Shown here: positions 46,348 through 55,074 of the stretch, piece by piece
How the letters are laid out: every line of letters starts with the position of its first letter
Numbering within the stretch: position 1 is the stretch's first letter
DNA from: Cantharellus purpuraceus
Lineage: Eukaryota > Basidiomycota > Agaricomycetes > Cantharellales > Hydnaceae
Length of the DNA: 64,000 nucleotides
Assembly: GCA_025174535.1 (NCBI GenBank)
Contig: JALBUN010000045.1
Location: 186,001 to 250,000, forward strand
Direction: 5' to 3'
Program-made: the position numbers and the translations under genes
Notes under the pieces: generated by a model
What the model saw: the letters and a program-made list of their open reading frames with translations, nothing else
What the model was told of the DNA's origin: nothing
Database searches by the model: none

Positions 46348-48593
46348 TCGGCACCGGCATCTGCATCAGTATCGACACTGGCACTGACGGCTGGCAGAGC
46401 GTGGGGAGCTGGTGATCGGGAAGCACGCGGTGTAAGGTCAATGGCCGGGGCAAGTGTAAGTGGAGCGCCCAGGGCCATCATAGGCGCCTCTTCAGGCGTC
46501 GACGTTGGGTGCTTGGGATCGTCCTGCATTCGTGAGAGCGGATGTAAAGCCGTGTCAGTTTGCGTCATGGAGGCGGATGGGTCACTCAGCGCTCCTAATG
46601 ACGCAGGCGGCGTCGTGCCCTGGCTGTGGTGTTCAACAATCGTTTGCTGGGTCTCAGTCTCCTCCATACCAAATGGCTCGTTTCTCGGAGATCCAGCCCT
46701 GGAAGCGGAGAGCAGTTCCTGATTCAACTTCTCCTTCTCCTTCTCCTTGCCCTTGCTCTTCTCCTGGTTCTTGTTCAATTTGCTTTTACCACCGGTACCT
46801 GTGATGTCAGCTGGTTGCTGAGAAGTATCCTCCATCTCCACATCAGGATGCGAAGCCTCGTCACCATCTCTTGCCTGACTATCCCCATCGCCTACACTTT
46901 CTTGGCTGGCAGGTTGCGTGCTATAAACCTCCGCCTGATCCGCGAGGAAATCGAGAGCACTCTTCACCCTCGCGACACCTCCAGGAACACCTTTGTCCTT
47001 GTGTTTGTCCTTATCCTTATCCTTTCCTCTCTCCCGCTCCTTCTTCACCTCCAGCGGCTTATCCGCACCTTGAATGACAGTGATCGGATGGTCAAGTTTG
47101 CGTCGCTTCGCCAAGGGGCTCTCTTGGGTGGATGAAGATCCGGCGCCAGGAGCAGAAAGCACGCTTTTGGCAGCGCTAAGGAGCGACTGTAAAGGCGTCC
47201 GCGGCTGCGCGGGAGATGTGCCTGTCTGCCCCAGCGGCGTGCGCGTCAGTAGCGGAGTATTAGTGTTTGCGTTACGGCGAGGAGTCTTGGGCGCCTGTGG
47301 TGTTTTGGATGGAGAGGTCGGTGGTTTATGCTTGTATTGTAGTGATGGCTCCGGGGCTTGCTGCAAGTGCGCAAAGGCGCCGCTTAGAATGGTTGCACGC
47401 TGCATGCCGATTTTGCGAGCCGCGAGAAGTAAGTGTTCCGTTCGTGCATCCGACAGCGTGGGTTTGCCTGAAGTGCTCTGGGTGCTACCGGCTTTGCGTC
47501 GGCCAGGCTTGGAGTACTGAGCGGATGGATAGTGCACTATGGATGAAGGTGTTTCTCGGCGGCGGTAATAGTCACCTTTAGGCTTGGGCGTTGTTGGAAA
47601 TGAGGGTTGCAATGGTGACTGCTGGTCATGCGTCATGGGGCGTAAAACAGAATTCCGGAACTGTGCACGTAATTGCATTTGCGGTCGAGGGACCTCGTCA
47701 TCTGACTCTTGCTCCTCTTCTGCGTCAGCATCGAGTGCTCGGCGGCTGCCTCTCCCGCGGCGTGTAGATGGAGGTGTACTAGGACTAGCCACGGTAGCGG
47801 ACCAACCATGTGGAGTGCCAGTGGGATGGGAATGGGTCAGCGCGAATGGCTGCATAAGCAGAAGCGGTTTGAGTTGGGCTAGTTCCGACTCGATGGACGC
47901 GAGTCGACGTTGTGTGTCATTCAACTGCCAGCCGGATCAGCAAGGAAGAATTGAGAAACGACATATATCTCACCCTTTGTTGAAGGGCCTTCTTGTCGCC
48001 CTGGAGGTTGCCATTAGCGCGTTCAAATTCCTGAAGACGCTGCATAGATGCATCTGTGGTGATGAGGGCGTATTGCGCGGCAACTGCGTCTTCCTTTTCC
48101 GCCTTTGCAGACTCTCGACGTCCCTGGATGATAAGGGCATGGGCAGCCCTCGTCCAGCCCTCCTTCTCAGACTCCCATCGCTCGTGTTCTTCCATAGATC
48201 GTGTAACAAGAAAATCGCGTTGCTGTATGAGATGTGCAATGGTTTCCGCTTGTGCGTGTAACTGAGATGGCTGTGGCAGCGCCGCAGGATGCGTAAGCCG
48301 CAAAAGCTGATCAAGAGTTAATGCGCTGTGACTCGGAGCGACGAGACACTTGCCATGTCTGCTAACTCTTCTTCTCTGGATCCAGCCTTTTCTTTTCTCT
48401 TGGATGAGCTCCCCCAGCCCATAGCCAAAACTTTTCGCCTCATTTCTTCGATTTCTGCTGGTTCAAGTGGTTCTGGAGTGCTGCTCCTAGGACGTGGTGG
48501 CGGGGAGGGTGGTTTGTGGGAAGTTTGCGTGGGTGGTGGTGATAGAGGATGCATAATGTCTGATAGCGACAATGAGGGCGACGGTGCCGCCAT
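45273..48593 (-). CDS. Myb/SANT-domain nuclear protein with coiled coil and Asp-Ala repeat
   Basis: Five exons (48593-48354, 48306-47974, 47924-45819, 45736-45640, 45577-45273) encode 1026 aa. Intron 1 has a GC donor (GCAAGT). The first 190 residues include a Pro-rich start and a coiled coil ([20 protein letters not shown]). The long third exon is low-complexity, with Lys/Gl-rich runs, likely nuclear-localisation text (AKRRKLD, PRRTRS) and a 40-residue Asp-Ala repeat. The Myb/SANT repeat spans exons 3-4 near residues 890-930: [40 protein letters not shown], with three spaced tryptophans. One such repeat binds DNA or histone tails. The target is unknown. Confidence 0.88.
46253..46370. repeat. 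Hexanucleotide repeat coding for poly(Asp-Ala)
   Basis: Units of TCTGCG or TCTGCA repeat about 18 times on the plus strand inside exon 3 of the Myb gene. The minus strand encodes alternating Asp and Ala for about 40 residues. Because the unit is six bases, length changes by slippage stay in frame. The plus strand and the other minus-strand frame also stay open through the array, which explains large shadow frames there. Confidence 0.92.
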
Positions 48594-49100
48594 TGAGGAC
48601 AGTCAGTGTTGGTGAAACGTTGCGTGTTACTGATGAGGCGCGTGTACACCCTGGATGGGCACGTGATCTCTTCAGGGCAGGCTTCCTCAGTCGAAACTAA
48701 AAGAAATATATCAACGAGGCCCTATGTTTTGGTTGATCCATCAACCTTTCTGGTCGCACCTTTTAAATCTTTCTTTCCAAGTTGTTTTGATATGATGCTT
48801 TTCACCGTGAACATCACCTCTCTCGCAACCAATATGACTCGAGTCTCATTTCTCGGTAGGAACCTATCCTACTCTATTATTGTCACTTGCATCTCACAAC
48901 AATTGAAGAGTCAATCAAAACGACATACCAAACATTTTGTCTAGTTTGATATGCCACGCGGTGCGATTACTGAGGGACTAGGGAGAGATATTTACATGGT
49001 TCCGCAGTAAATTAAGATGCCGTCTCTACCAGCATGATGTTGTGTGACCTCTCCAATGATTCAGTTGCTTGTGTCTCTATCACTCTCATCTGGAATACTA
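48594..49100. other. Intergenic region between the Myb gene start and the APH-like gene end
   Basis: It holds the Myb gene promoter. No TATA box and no small gene are evident. A 112-codon plus-strand frame (48606-48944) begins with a non-ATG codon and shows no domain. Confidence 0.4.
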
Positions 49101-50640
49101 TCACTCGTTGTCACTCTCGACACTGTTATCAACCCGAAGACTAGGAGGGATCCCAACCCCAGGATGCTCTTTGGCCCATTTAAGACGTTTATCCACCCAC
49201 CTCTCCATAGGCTTTTCGATCCAATCAATCACATTACAAGTCAAGGTTAAGCCCTCGTAAAACTCTCGGAAAGGGCGACACACGTCGTACGCCTCTCTCC
49301 ACTCCTGATACCGTGTCGATTGTTGCATTACCGAGAGGAAAGTAGCGCGTAGATATTCTCTTTGTTCATTGGGACCGCCTCCTGGGTGAGCCTCTGGGTC
49401 CTTTGGATAATCCCTCAACCAGCGTGGCATTTCTGCGCATTCCCACACAGGTGAAACGGTAGTTGCTTCAAGGTCAATGAACCCAGTTACCTGACCGGTA
49501 TGAGCATCAATCTAGCAGACACGAATGCGTTCAACACAACTGAGGTTTCCAATAACAAGGGTGGACACACCATGACATCAGACAACCGTAAGTCATTCAA
49601 CTTTAGGGAAAACGGTGTCTGGGGTGTGGTGATGTTTGTAGGAAGTAACATATCGCCTGGATAGAGGTGGCGGAGCTCAATGAGCTTTTTGATAACACTC
49701 ACCCCACGTTCAAGGGTGCTCTCTGGTTGACTGCGGTATTTGGCAAAGGAGGCAACCTCCATGAGAGCAAACCAATGGTGTATAGCAATGAACTCAAGCT
49801 CTCTGCGATAACCTGCCGAAAGATATTCTGAAACACTAGAGTAGGGCCCTCTGTTTGGATCGGGGTTTGGTAACAGAGGATCTCCGTAGTCCATCGGTTC
49901 GCGGACCTCACCATCTATGGCACGATAAAACGGTGTACTGACGATGGGTCCAACGACAAAAAAGTACGGTGGTTCAGGGTCTTGGTACAAAGATCCGGCG
50001 GCTGGGAATCGGAGACAGAATATCTCCATCAAATAGCGTGCAACTTGAGCAACCACGGTCTGCTTAATATTCATGGGGAGGACGTTCCACACTTTTGAGG
50101 CGGTGGTCCCTCGAACCTCCAGGGTGTACAATGTGAGTGTAATATTTTGATGATTATCTTTTATGACACCAACTTTGTCCATGATCATATATTCGGCCCC
50201 AACTGGATTCGATGCGTCCGAGTTATACGTGTGAATTCGAGGCAGTGGTATGCTTGTAGAATCAGCGAGCAGCCTGTATGTGGCCACCTTGTAAAGAATA
50301 ATCAGAACCGCACAATCACACACGTAAGATTGATTTTCAACTACCTCTGACTCTAACTTGTCCTTTGGAAATGCCGGAGAGGCCACCCGAACCACAGCGC
50401 CAAGAGAAACACCGTTTAAACCCAAGATATCGTATATCTAGCCAAAATACTTTGATAACAAGTTGTGTACATGTTAATATGACATGCCTTATGATAGCTT
50501 CCGTCAGCCAGGTTCTCGAGCCTGCAGCTCGTCCTGAACCATCTCTCAACGACCAATCGTAGTTGATAAACATCGACTTCATCGATTTCGTCTCCGTCCA
50601 CGCTGTAATCAAATGGAGACTTGCGACCATCATCCTCCAT
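49101..50640 (-). CDS. Aminoglycoside phosphotransferase-like (APH/choline kinase fold) protein with altered catalytic loop
   Basis: Five exons (50640-50488, 50437-50345, 50287-50170, 50109-49571, 49511-49101) encode 437 aa; intron 1 has a GC donor (GCATGT). The N-lobe carries ENLADGSYHK and the following GLNGVSLGAVVRVASP, in place of the usual glycine-rich loop and the beta-3 strand. The catalytic loop reads LKLNDLRLSDVMI, where the family has H-N-D-x4-N. The His is Leu and the Asn is Asp, and only the central Asp is kept. The metal-binding motif is TGFIDLEATT, and WECAEMPRWL follows as in the family. This group is greatly expanded in Agaricomycetes, and its substrates are unknown. The changes suggest reduced or lost kinase activity. 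Confidence 0.85.
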
Positions 50641-50877
50641 TCTGAAAGATATGTAGGCGCAGGAAGGGAGAAACTATCGATCGAAGTAAAAAAAAGACTT
50701 AGGCTCGTCCGTTTCTCATAGACGAAACCTAATATACTCGCAGTAGAGAGTCCTTCAAGAGACTAGAATCCCCTCGTTCCCTTTGTTCCATTGTCTCATT
50801 TAAAACTCAGTTATCCCCATTGTCCCTTTGACACGACGCACATCGTTCCAGCAACATCAAGGCTGAACTGTCGTCTA

Positions 50878-51198
50878 TGTTGGAATGTGGAACTTAGGAC
50901 TTTATGTATCCGATCCACATAGTAACCCGTCAACGCCAATCTATTATTATATTCATTTTCTTTAACATGTTTTTTATTACACTAATATTTGTTCCGCAGC
51001 TGTGTCCTTATATAAAGGGGTCACAGCTGTTATCCTCCCTCAGTTGTGTTTAATACGCACACTGAGGTGAGGAATTTATGATATACTTCTACATAATGTA
51101 CACTCACCATTAATTGTAGTTTACCTGTCTAGGGATCTACACAATATAAGCAGTTGTGTTTAATATGCACACTGAGTTTACCTGTCTAGATTACAATA
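50878..51198 (+). mobile_element. Candidate solo LTR (about 321 bp)
   Basis: The sequence starts TGTTGGAATGTGG (50878), a typical LTR start, has TATATAA near 51012, and is flanked by GTCTA on both sides (50873-50877 and 51199-51203). Inside, a 26-bp segment is directly repeated (51041 and about 51151, one mismatch), as is GTTTACCTGTCTAG. The first copy also folds as an imperfect hairpin. The 3' end reads ACAATA rather than the canonical CA, so the exact border or the duplication may be off. No internal element sequence is present. Confidence 0.45.
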
Positions 51199-51579
51199 GT
51201 CTAGTCAACAGAAACCTCTTAGAGATAGCATCTGTGACCATTGTATGAAAGGCAGGCTGATGGCAGCGTGATATGTGACTGCAGGTCTTCAATCAGAAAA
51301 AACTACCGTCATTCCTTCAGTATCTTAGATCGGGGGCAGGCTCATATAATATCTGTGTTGAGAGCAGGGCCCCCTCATTCTTGAAGTCACAATCATAAAC
51401 CTAATAGCTATATTCACGTTTTGTTTCAAAACTGAACACTTATGCTATAGCTTCAGAATTGCTTGTATTTTTATGGTGTGTTAATTATGAAAATCAGTGG
51501 TGGAACACTCATTAGCGGGGGACCAGGCATCAGCAGATTGAACAGACTAATACTGTCGGACCGACCGGAACGCTGACAA
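51199..51579. other. Upstream region of the YCII gene
   Basis: Non-coding sequence between the candidate LTR and the YCII gene. If the LTR call is right, the gene's promoter lies within this 380-bp stretch. Confidence 0.4.
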
Positions 51580-52107
51580 ATGTGCAGCATATTGCGACTC
51601 GGCGTGCCTTGGAAGACTACTCGCAAGTTAAGACACCCCCGGCAACCTGTTACCAGAACCATGTCGACAGCTCTTCATTCGTTCATGGTGTACGCTCCAG
51701 ACTATACCGACGCAGTGGAACGCAGACAAAAAGTCCGAGAGCAACATTTGACTGGTGTCAAGGAACTTCACGAATCTGGGGTAGTCAGTGCGTAACATCA
51801 TATTCGGGGGTTCCATGTCCCGATGATTGATCCGCCACGCTGTTGCCAGAGTTTGGTGGTGCACTCCTCAGCCCCGAGTCCATTGAAAGCGCAGACGCTC
51901 CGCGCAAGATGGTGGGGTCCATGCTCGTTATTCAGGCCGAGAGCCTTGCAGACGCAAGAAAGAAGATTGAATCAGACACCTACTGGACGTCAAATGTCGT
52001 GAGTATCACAATTGACCCTTGGTGCGAGGAGTACTGAGCACGCATCATAGTGGGATAAGGAGCGACTTGTGATTTTGCCCTTTGCACAAGCCCAGTTGTC
52101 CAAGTAG
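51580..52107 (+). CDS. YCII-domain protein, probably mitochondrial
   Basis: Three exons (51580-51787, 51850-51998, 52051-52107) encode 137 aa; introns are 62 and 52 nt. The first 27 residues are Arg-rich without acidic residues (LGVPWKTTRKLRHPRQPVTR), as in a mitochondrial targeting peptide. An internal ATG at 51661 would give a leaderless 110-aa form. The YCII fold is recognisable from HSFMVYAPDYTD, VREQHLTGVKELHESG, KFGGALLSPES, GSMLVIQAESLADARKKIES and the C-terminal WDKERLVILPFA. YCII domains are small ferredoxin-like folds related to bacterial YciI, and they act as minor hydrolases or ligand-binding subunits. The exact function is unknown. Confidence 0.88.
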
Positions 52108-52599
52108 AACTTCAATATTCAACTCGTTATGCGCCTCCAAACGTACTCGTGAGACATATCTAGTGGAGTATACCATGTAGAGTTGGGCTCATGCGAAGAC
52201 CGGAAATTGTATAAAGGATAATACACCATTAATGACTTTTATTAGCTTTGTGAAGCGGCCTTGCTGGAAAATCCTTGTATCTCTGTATTGTAATTTTATG
52301 ACTTGACCCACCCCCTCGCACTGGTCCCATCTTAAAATAATTTAGAGGTGGCCACTAGTGACTGCAATCTAGTTCGACGCTTCACATATTTGAGGAACTA
52401 GTCACGTGGCTAGTTCCAATTCTTTGAGTCGAAAAGAGCGGAGTTTTAGTTTTAGCTCCGCTCTCTTCCTCGTCAACTATATTCGTTACAGCAAAGCCGG
52501 TAGATCTCGTTCAAACTTTCAAAGCCCTTGACACTCATCATCAGCTTTCGCTGGTTACACTCCAACTTTCTTAATTTGCTCGGACACGTCGCTCTTATC
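52108..52599. other. Intergenic region containing a palindromic E-box
   Basis: No gene is supported. It contains the 24-nt palindrome at 52394-52417, and a GAGCGGAG/CTCCGCTC hairpin around 52436-52463. Confidence 0.4.
52394..52417. promoter_or_regulatory. 24-nt palindrome centred on CACGTG
   Basis: GGAACTAG (52394-52401) and CTAGTTCC (52410-52417) flank T-CACGTG-G; only the T/G pair beside the core breaks the symmetry. CACGTG is the E-box bound by bHLH factors. The long symmetric flanks are unusual and could mark a dimer site or the tip of a mobile element. The next ORF starts about 180 bp downstream. Confidence 0.5.
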
Positions 52600-52944
52600 A
52601 TGACTTATTCCCCACTTTCCCTTCCCAGAACATTACCACAACCCCACCAGCCCCTCTTACAACCTCTGGGAACGCCACTGTCCCGAAAATTGCACCCACC
52701 GGTTCTTTTCCCCCCTCTTTCAAGAGTGCACACGAATGTGTTAGTACTGGACTCAGACTCTACACCAACTAGCGAGGACTCGACCTATCAACCCTCCACC
52801 TGGCCCCCCCACCAACATCCCGAGCTTCCCACCCCATCTTCCCACTGTTTCACCAACCCCCCATTCGGCCCACCTTTGCCCTACTCCCGTCACACCCTAC
52901 TCGCCTACCCCAAGATCGCCCCTAGTCCACTCGAATCTCGATAA
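52600..52944 (+). CDS. Short Pro-rich ORF, possibly a truncated element gene
   Basis: From ATG 52600 the frame encodes 114 aa, very rich in Pro, Ser and Leu (LPRTLPQPHQPLLQPLGTPL), with one more ordered patch, THTNVLVLDSDSTP-like text near the middle. No domain is visible and there is no clear splice continuation. Direct repeats follow immediately downstream. Such Pro-rich starts occur in gag-like proteins, so a retroelement relic is as likely as a host gene. Confidence 0.3.
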   Translation: MTYSPLSLPRTLPQPHQPLLQPLGTPLSRKLHPPVLFPPLSRVHTNVLVLDSDSTPTSEDSTYQPSTWPPHQHPELPTPSSHCFTNPPFGPPLPYSRHTLLAYPKIAPSPLESR

Positions 52945-53000
52945 TTGGGCCCAAAATGACCCCGGCTACAAGGCCACGCACCCAGCCCTTATCTGCGTAG

Positions 53001-53140
53001 CAGCTCATCAACGTTGTTTTCTTCATACGAGCCAGCTCATTAACGCATAGCGTTCCCTTCGTACGAGTCTGCGCAGCAGCTCATGAACGCGTAGCGTTCC
53101 TTTTATACGAGTGTGCGCAGCAGCTCATTAACGCGTAGAA
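53001..53140. repeat. Tandem repeat, four degenerate units of about 44 bp
   Basis: Units beginning CAGCTCAT-AACG start at 53001, 53033, 53077 and 53121. The middle ones share the frame CAGCTCAT-AACGC-TAGCGTTCC followed by TACGAGT-TGCGCAG; the first is shorter and the last is cut after AACGCGTAG. No coding potential. Confidence 0.8.
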
Positions 53141-53499
53141 CCTTATCTACCCTCCTGAACTGCTGGGTGGACGCTCCTTGAGGCATCTGGTCGGGTTTCG
53201 GGTTAGCCCCCTCGTCTTGCCGTCACACCCAGCCCTATCTGCTCACCCAAACAAACTAATAATAGTCGAAGGTACTAAATACATCGTCTGTTCACCAAGC
53301 TCGATTCGAGATTCAAAGAGCTAACTTGACGAGGAAAACGTTTGAAATCAGAAAACGGATCACGCTTCCTTTGCTGAACCTTGATAAAATAGAAAAAACT
53401 ACGGGTTGTTTTACTGATGAAATTAATAAGGAAATGGTGCTAGACAAGAACTAAGCTACGGTCAATAAACTATAACGTGCACAAGAAACTCGTGCTCAC

Positions 53500-53524
53500 C
53501 TCAGTGAATCTTCTATTCACTGAG
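53500..53524. repeat. Perfect 10-bp hairpin
   Basis: CTCAGTGAAT (53500-53509) pairs fully with ATTCACTGAG (53515-53524) across a 5-nt loop. A TGTTACGG sequence follows directly (53525), which resembles an LTR start, so the hairpin may mark an old insertion border. Confidence 0.7.
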
Positions 53525-55074
53525 TGTTACGGTCACGCAGTGTGACTGTACAGTAGCAGTTGATCACGTGCGTTCCAGCTTGCCACGCGATTCCTTCAAC
53601 AGAAATGCCCATTCATGCTTCAGTGACGACTTGGAGGAGCAGGCAGGTCTACAAGCAAAATCCAGTTCGGGGAAACCCGAGGGTATTACGCGGGTGTATT
53701 CCAAGAGCGCTAACGCTAACACTTTGGCAATTTAATAAAGACTTTCCCCAGGAACTCCTCACTTAGAAATCGCACAGACCGACCACTTGTTTCGCGCCGC
53801 ACAGCTTGTCCAACAGTGAGACCTTGAGGACACACCTGGATACTACACGAGTACAAACACGGTGCGGCGAACCTTCTACCAGGATTTGTATTAGACTGGG
53901 GGTGTGCCATGTTGTTCTCAGCGACCTGCTTGCGCGCCAGGCGTTGCTTTACTGTGCTGTTTGATCCTAGTAGGACAAGGGACGCATCGTTATTCTGCCC
54001 TTGTTCAGGCCGAAATCAGCAGCGCGAGAGGGGATAAGGGCTCCATGATTACATACCATTTCCAGGAAGATTTGATCAGGACCATGGAGCCCATATTGCA
54101 TTGAGCTATGTTATTTGACTTCATTATCAGGTTTGACACCTGGTTTATATTCTATATGATCAGATATACCTAATTCATTCCACTCTTCCTCAAAGATGGG
54201 ACGAGCTAACGCATGTAACGAGTATGTCTTGACATTGTTCACATCAACCCCGGTTTCTTTGTTACAGGTGCACGTTTGAGGCAAGTGCATGTGACAATTC
54301 CATGCTATGTTGATTCAGAAGAAACTTTTTGAACACTAGTGATTTATTTGGGAAGAATGCCGGCAACGTTCGTACAATCAGCTTCAGGTTCGGGGGTGCA
54401 GCACTAGAGCCTGGAGTCGCAGCAAATCTTCCGTATCGTATTGTTTGCTTGCAGGATAACAAACTGACATGCGATGCTTAAACTTGAGCTGATATGCGCT
54501 GCACCAATGCTAGCTCAAACCTAATGAACTTTCACTGTTGCACTGCATTGGACTTACTATAGGCTTTGATTGTGGTCGAAGTCGAAGGTTCTTTTTAGGC
54601 TGAATGAAACGTTATGAAAACTTTGTCGAAGTACAGCTAGCATATCTGTGATGAGTGTTGAAGGCACCTTCAAGTCTATTGTAAACCATCAGCCGTGTGA
54701 AATTGATGTGACAAGTTAAAGTTGTCTCTCTGGTCCCGCAGTTTTTGCCGCCTTTTGGATCCTGCGTACAATACTAACACCGGTAGCTCTGGATAGATCG
54801 TTTCGCGTCCCTGTCTTCCGTGCTTTGCTCTGCTCGGCTATCCCAACTCTCATAACTCATCACACGTGAAGGGCACGCGGCATACCATATCCGAGCTTGC
54901 CTTGAAACACTGTAGCTGCACGACCGCGACGCCTTTCTTTGTGATGCGTTATACGTTTTCGGCAACAAACACGCTGTTGTCTGGCCTCTACCACGCTTGT
55001 AACCTATTGAACTACTTGTAGTGTGTCAGTGCCACTCCCTCTCTCTTTCCCTTAGCCCTTGGTTCTCCCTCCCC
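53525..55074. other. Intergenic region, nothing supported
   Basis: Only frames under 70 codons without motifs occur on either strand, upstream of the second WW-like gene. Confidence 0.4.

Noticed and set aside
45844..46722. 292-codon plus-strand frame opposite the Myb gene
   Set aside because: It exists because the hexamer repeat is open in several frames; composition is Ser-Ala repeats and Cys-rich noise, and the minus-strand gene is well supported.
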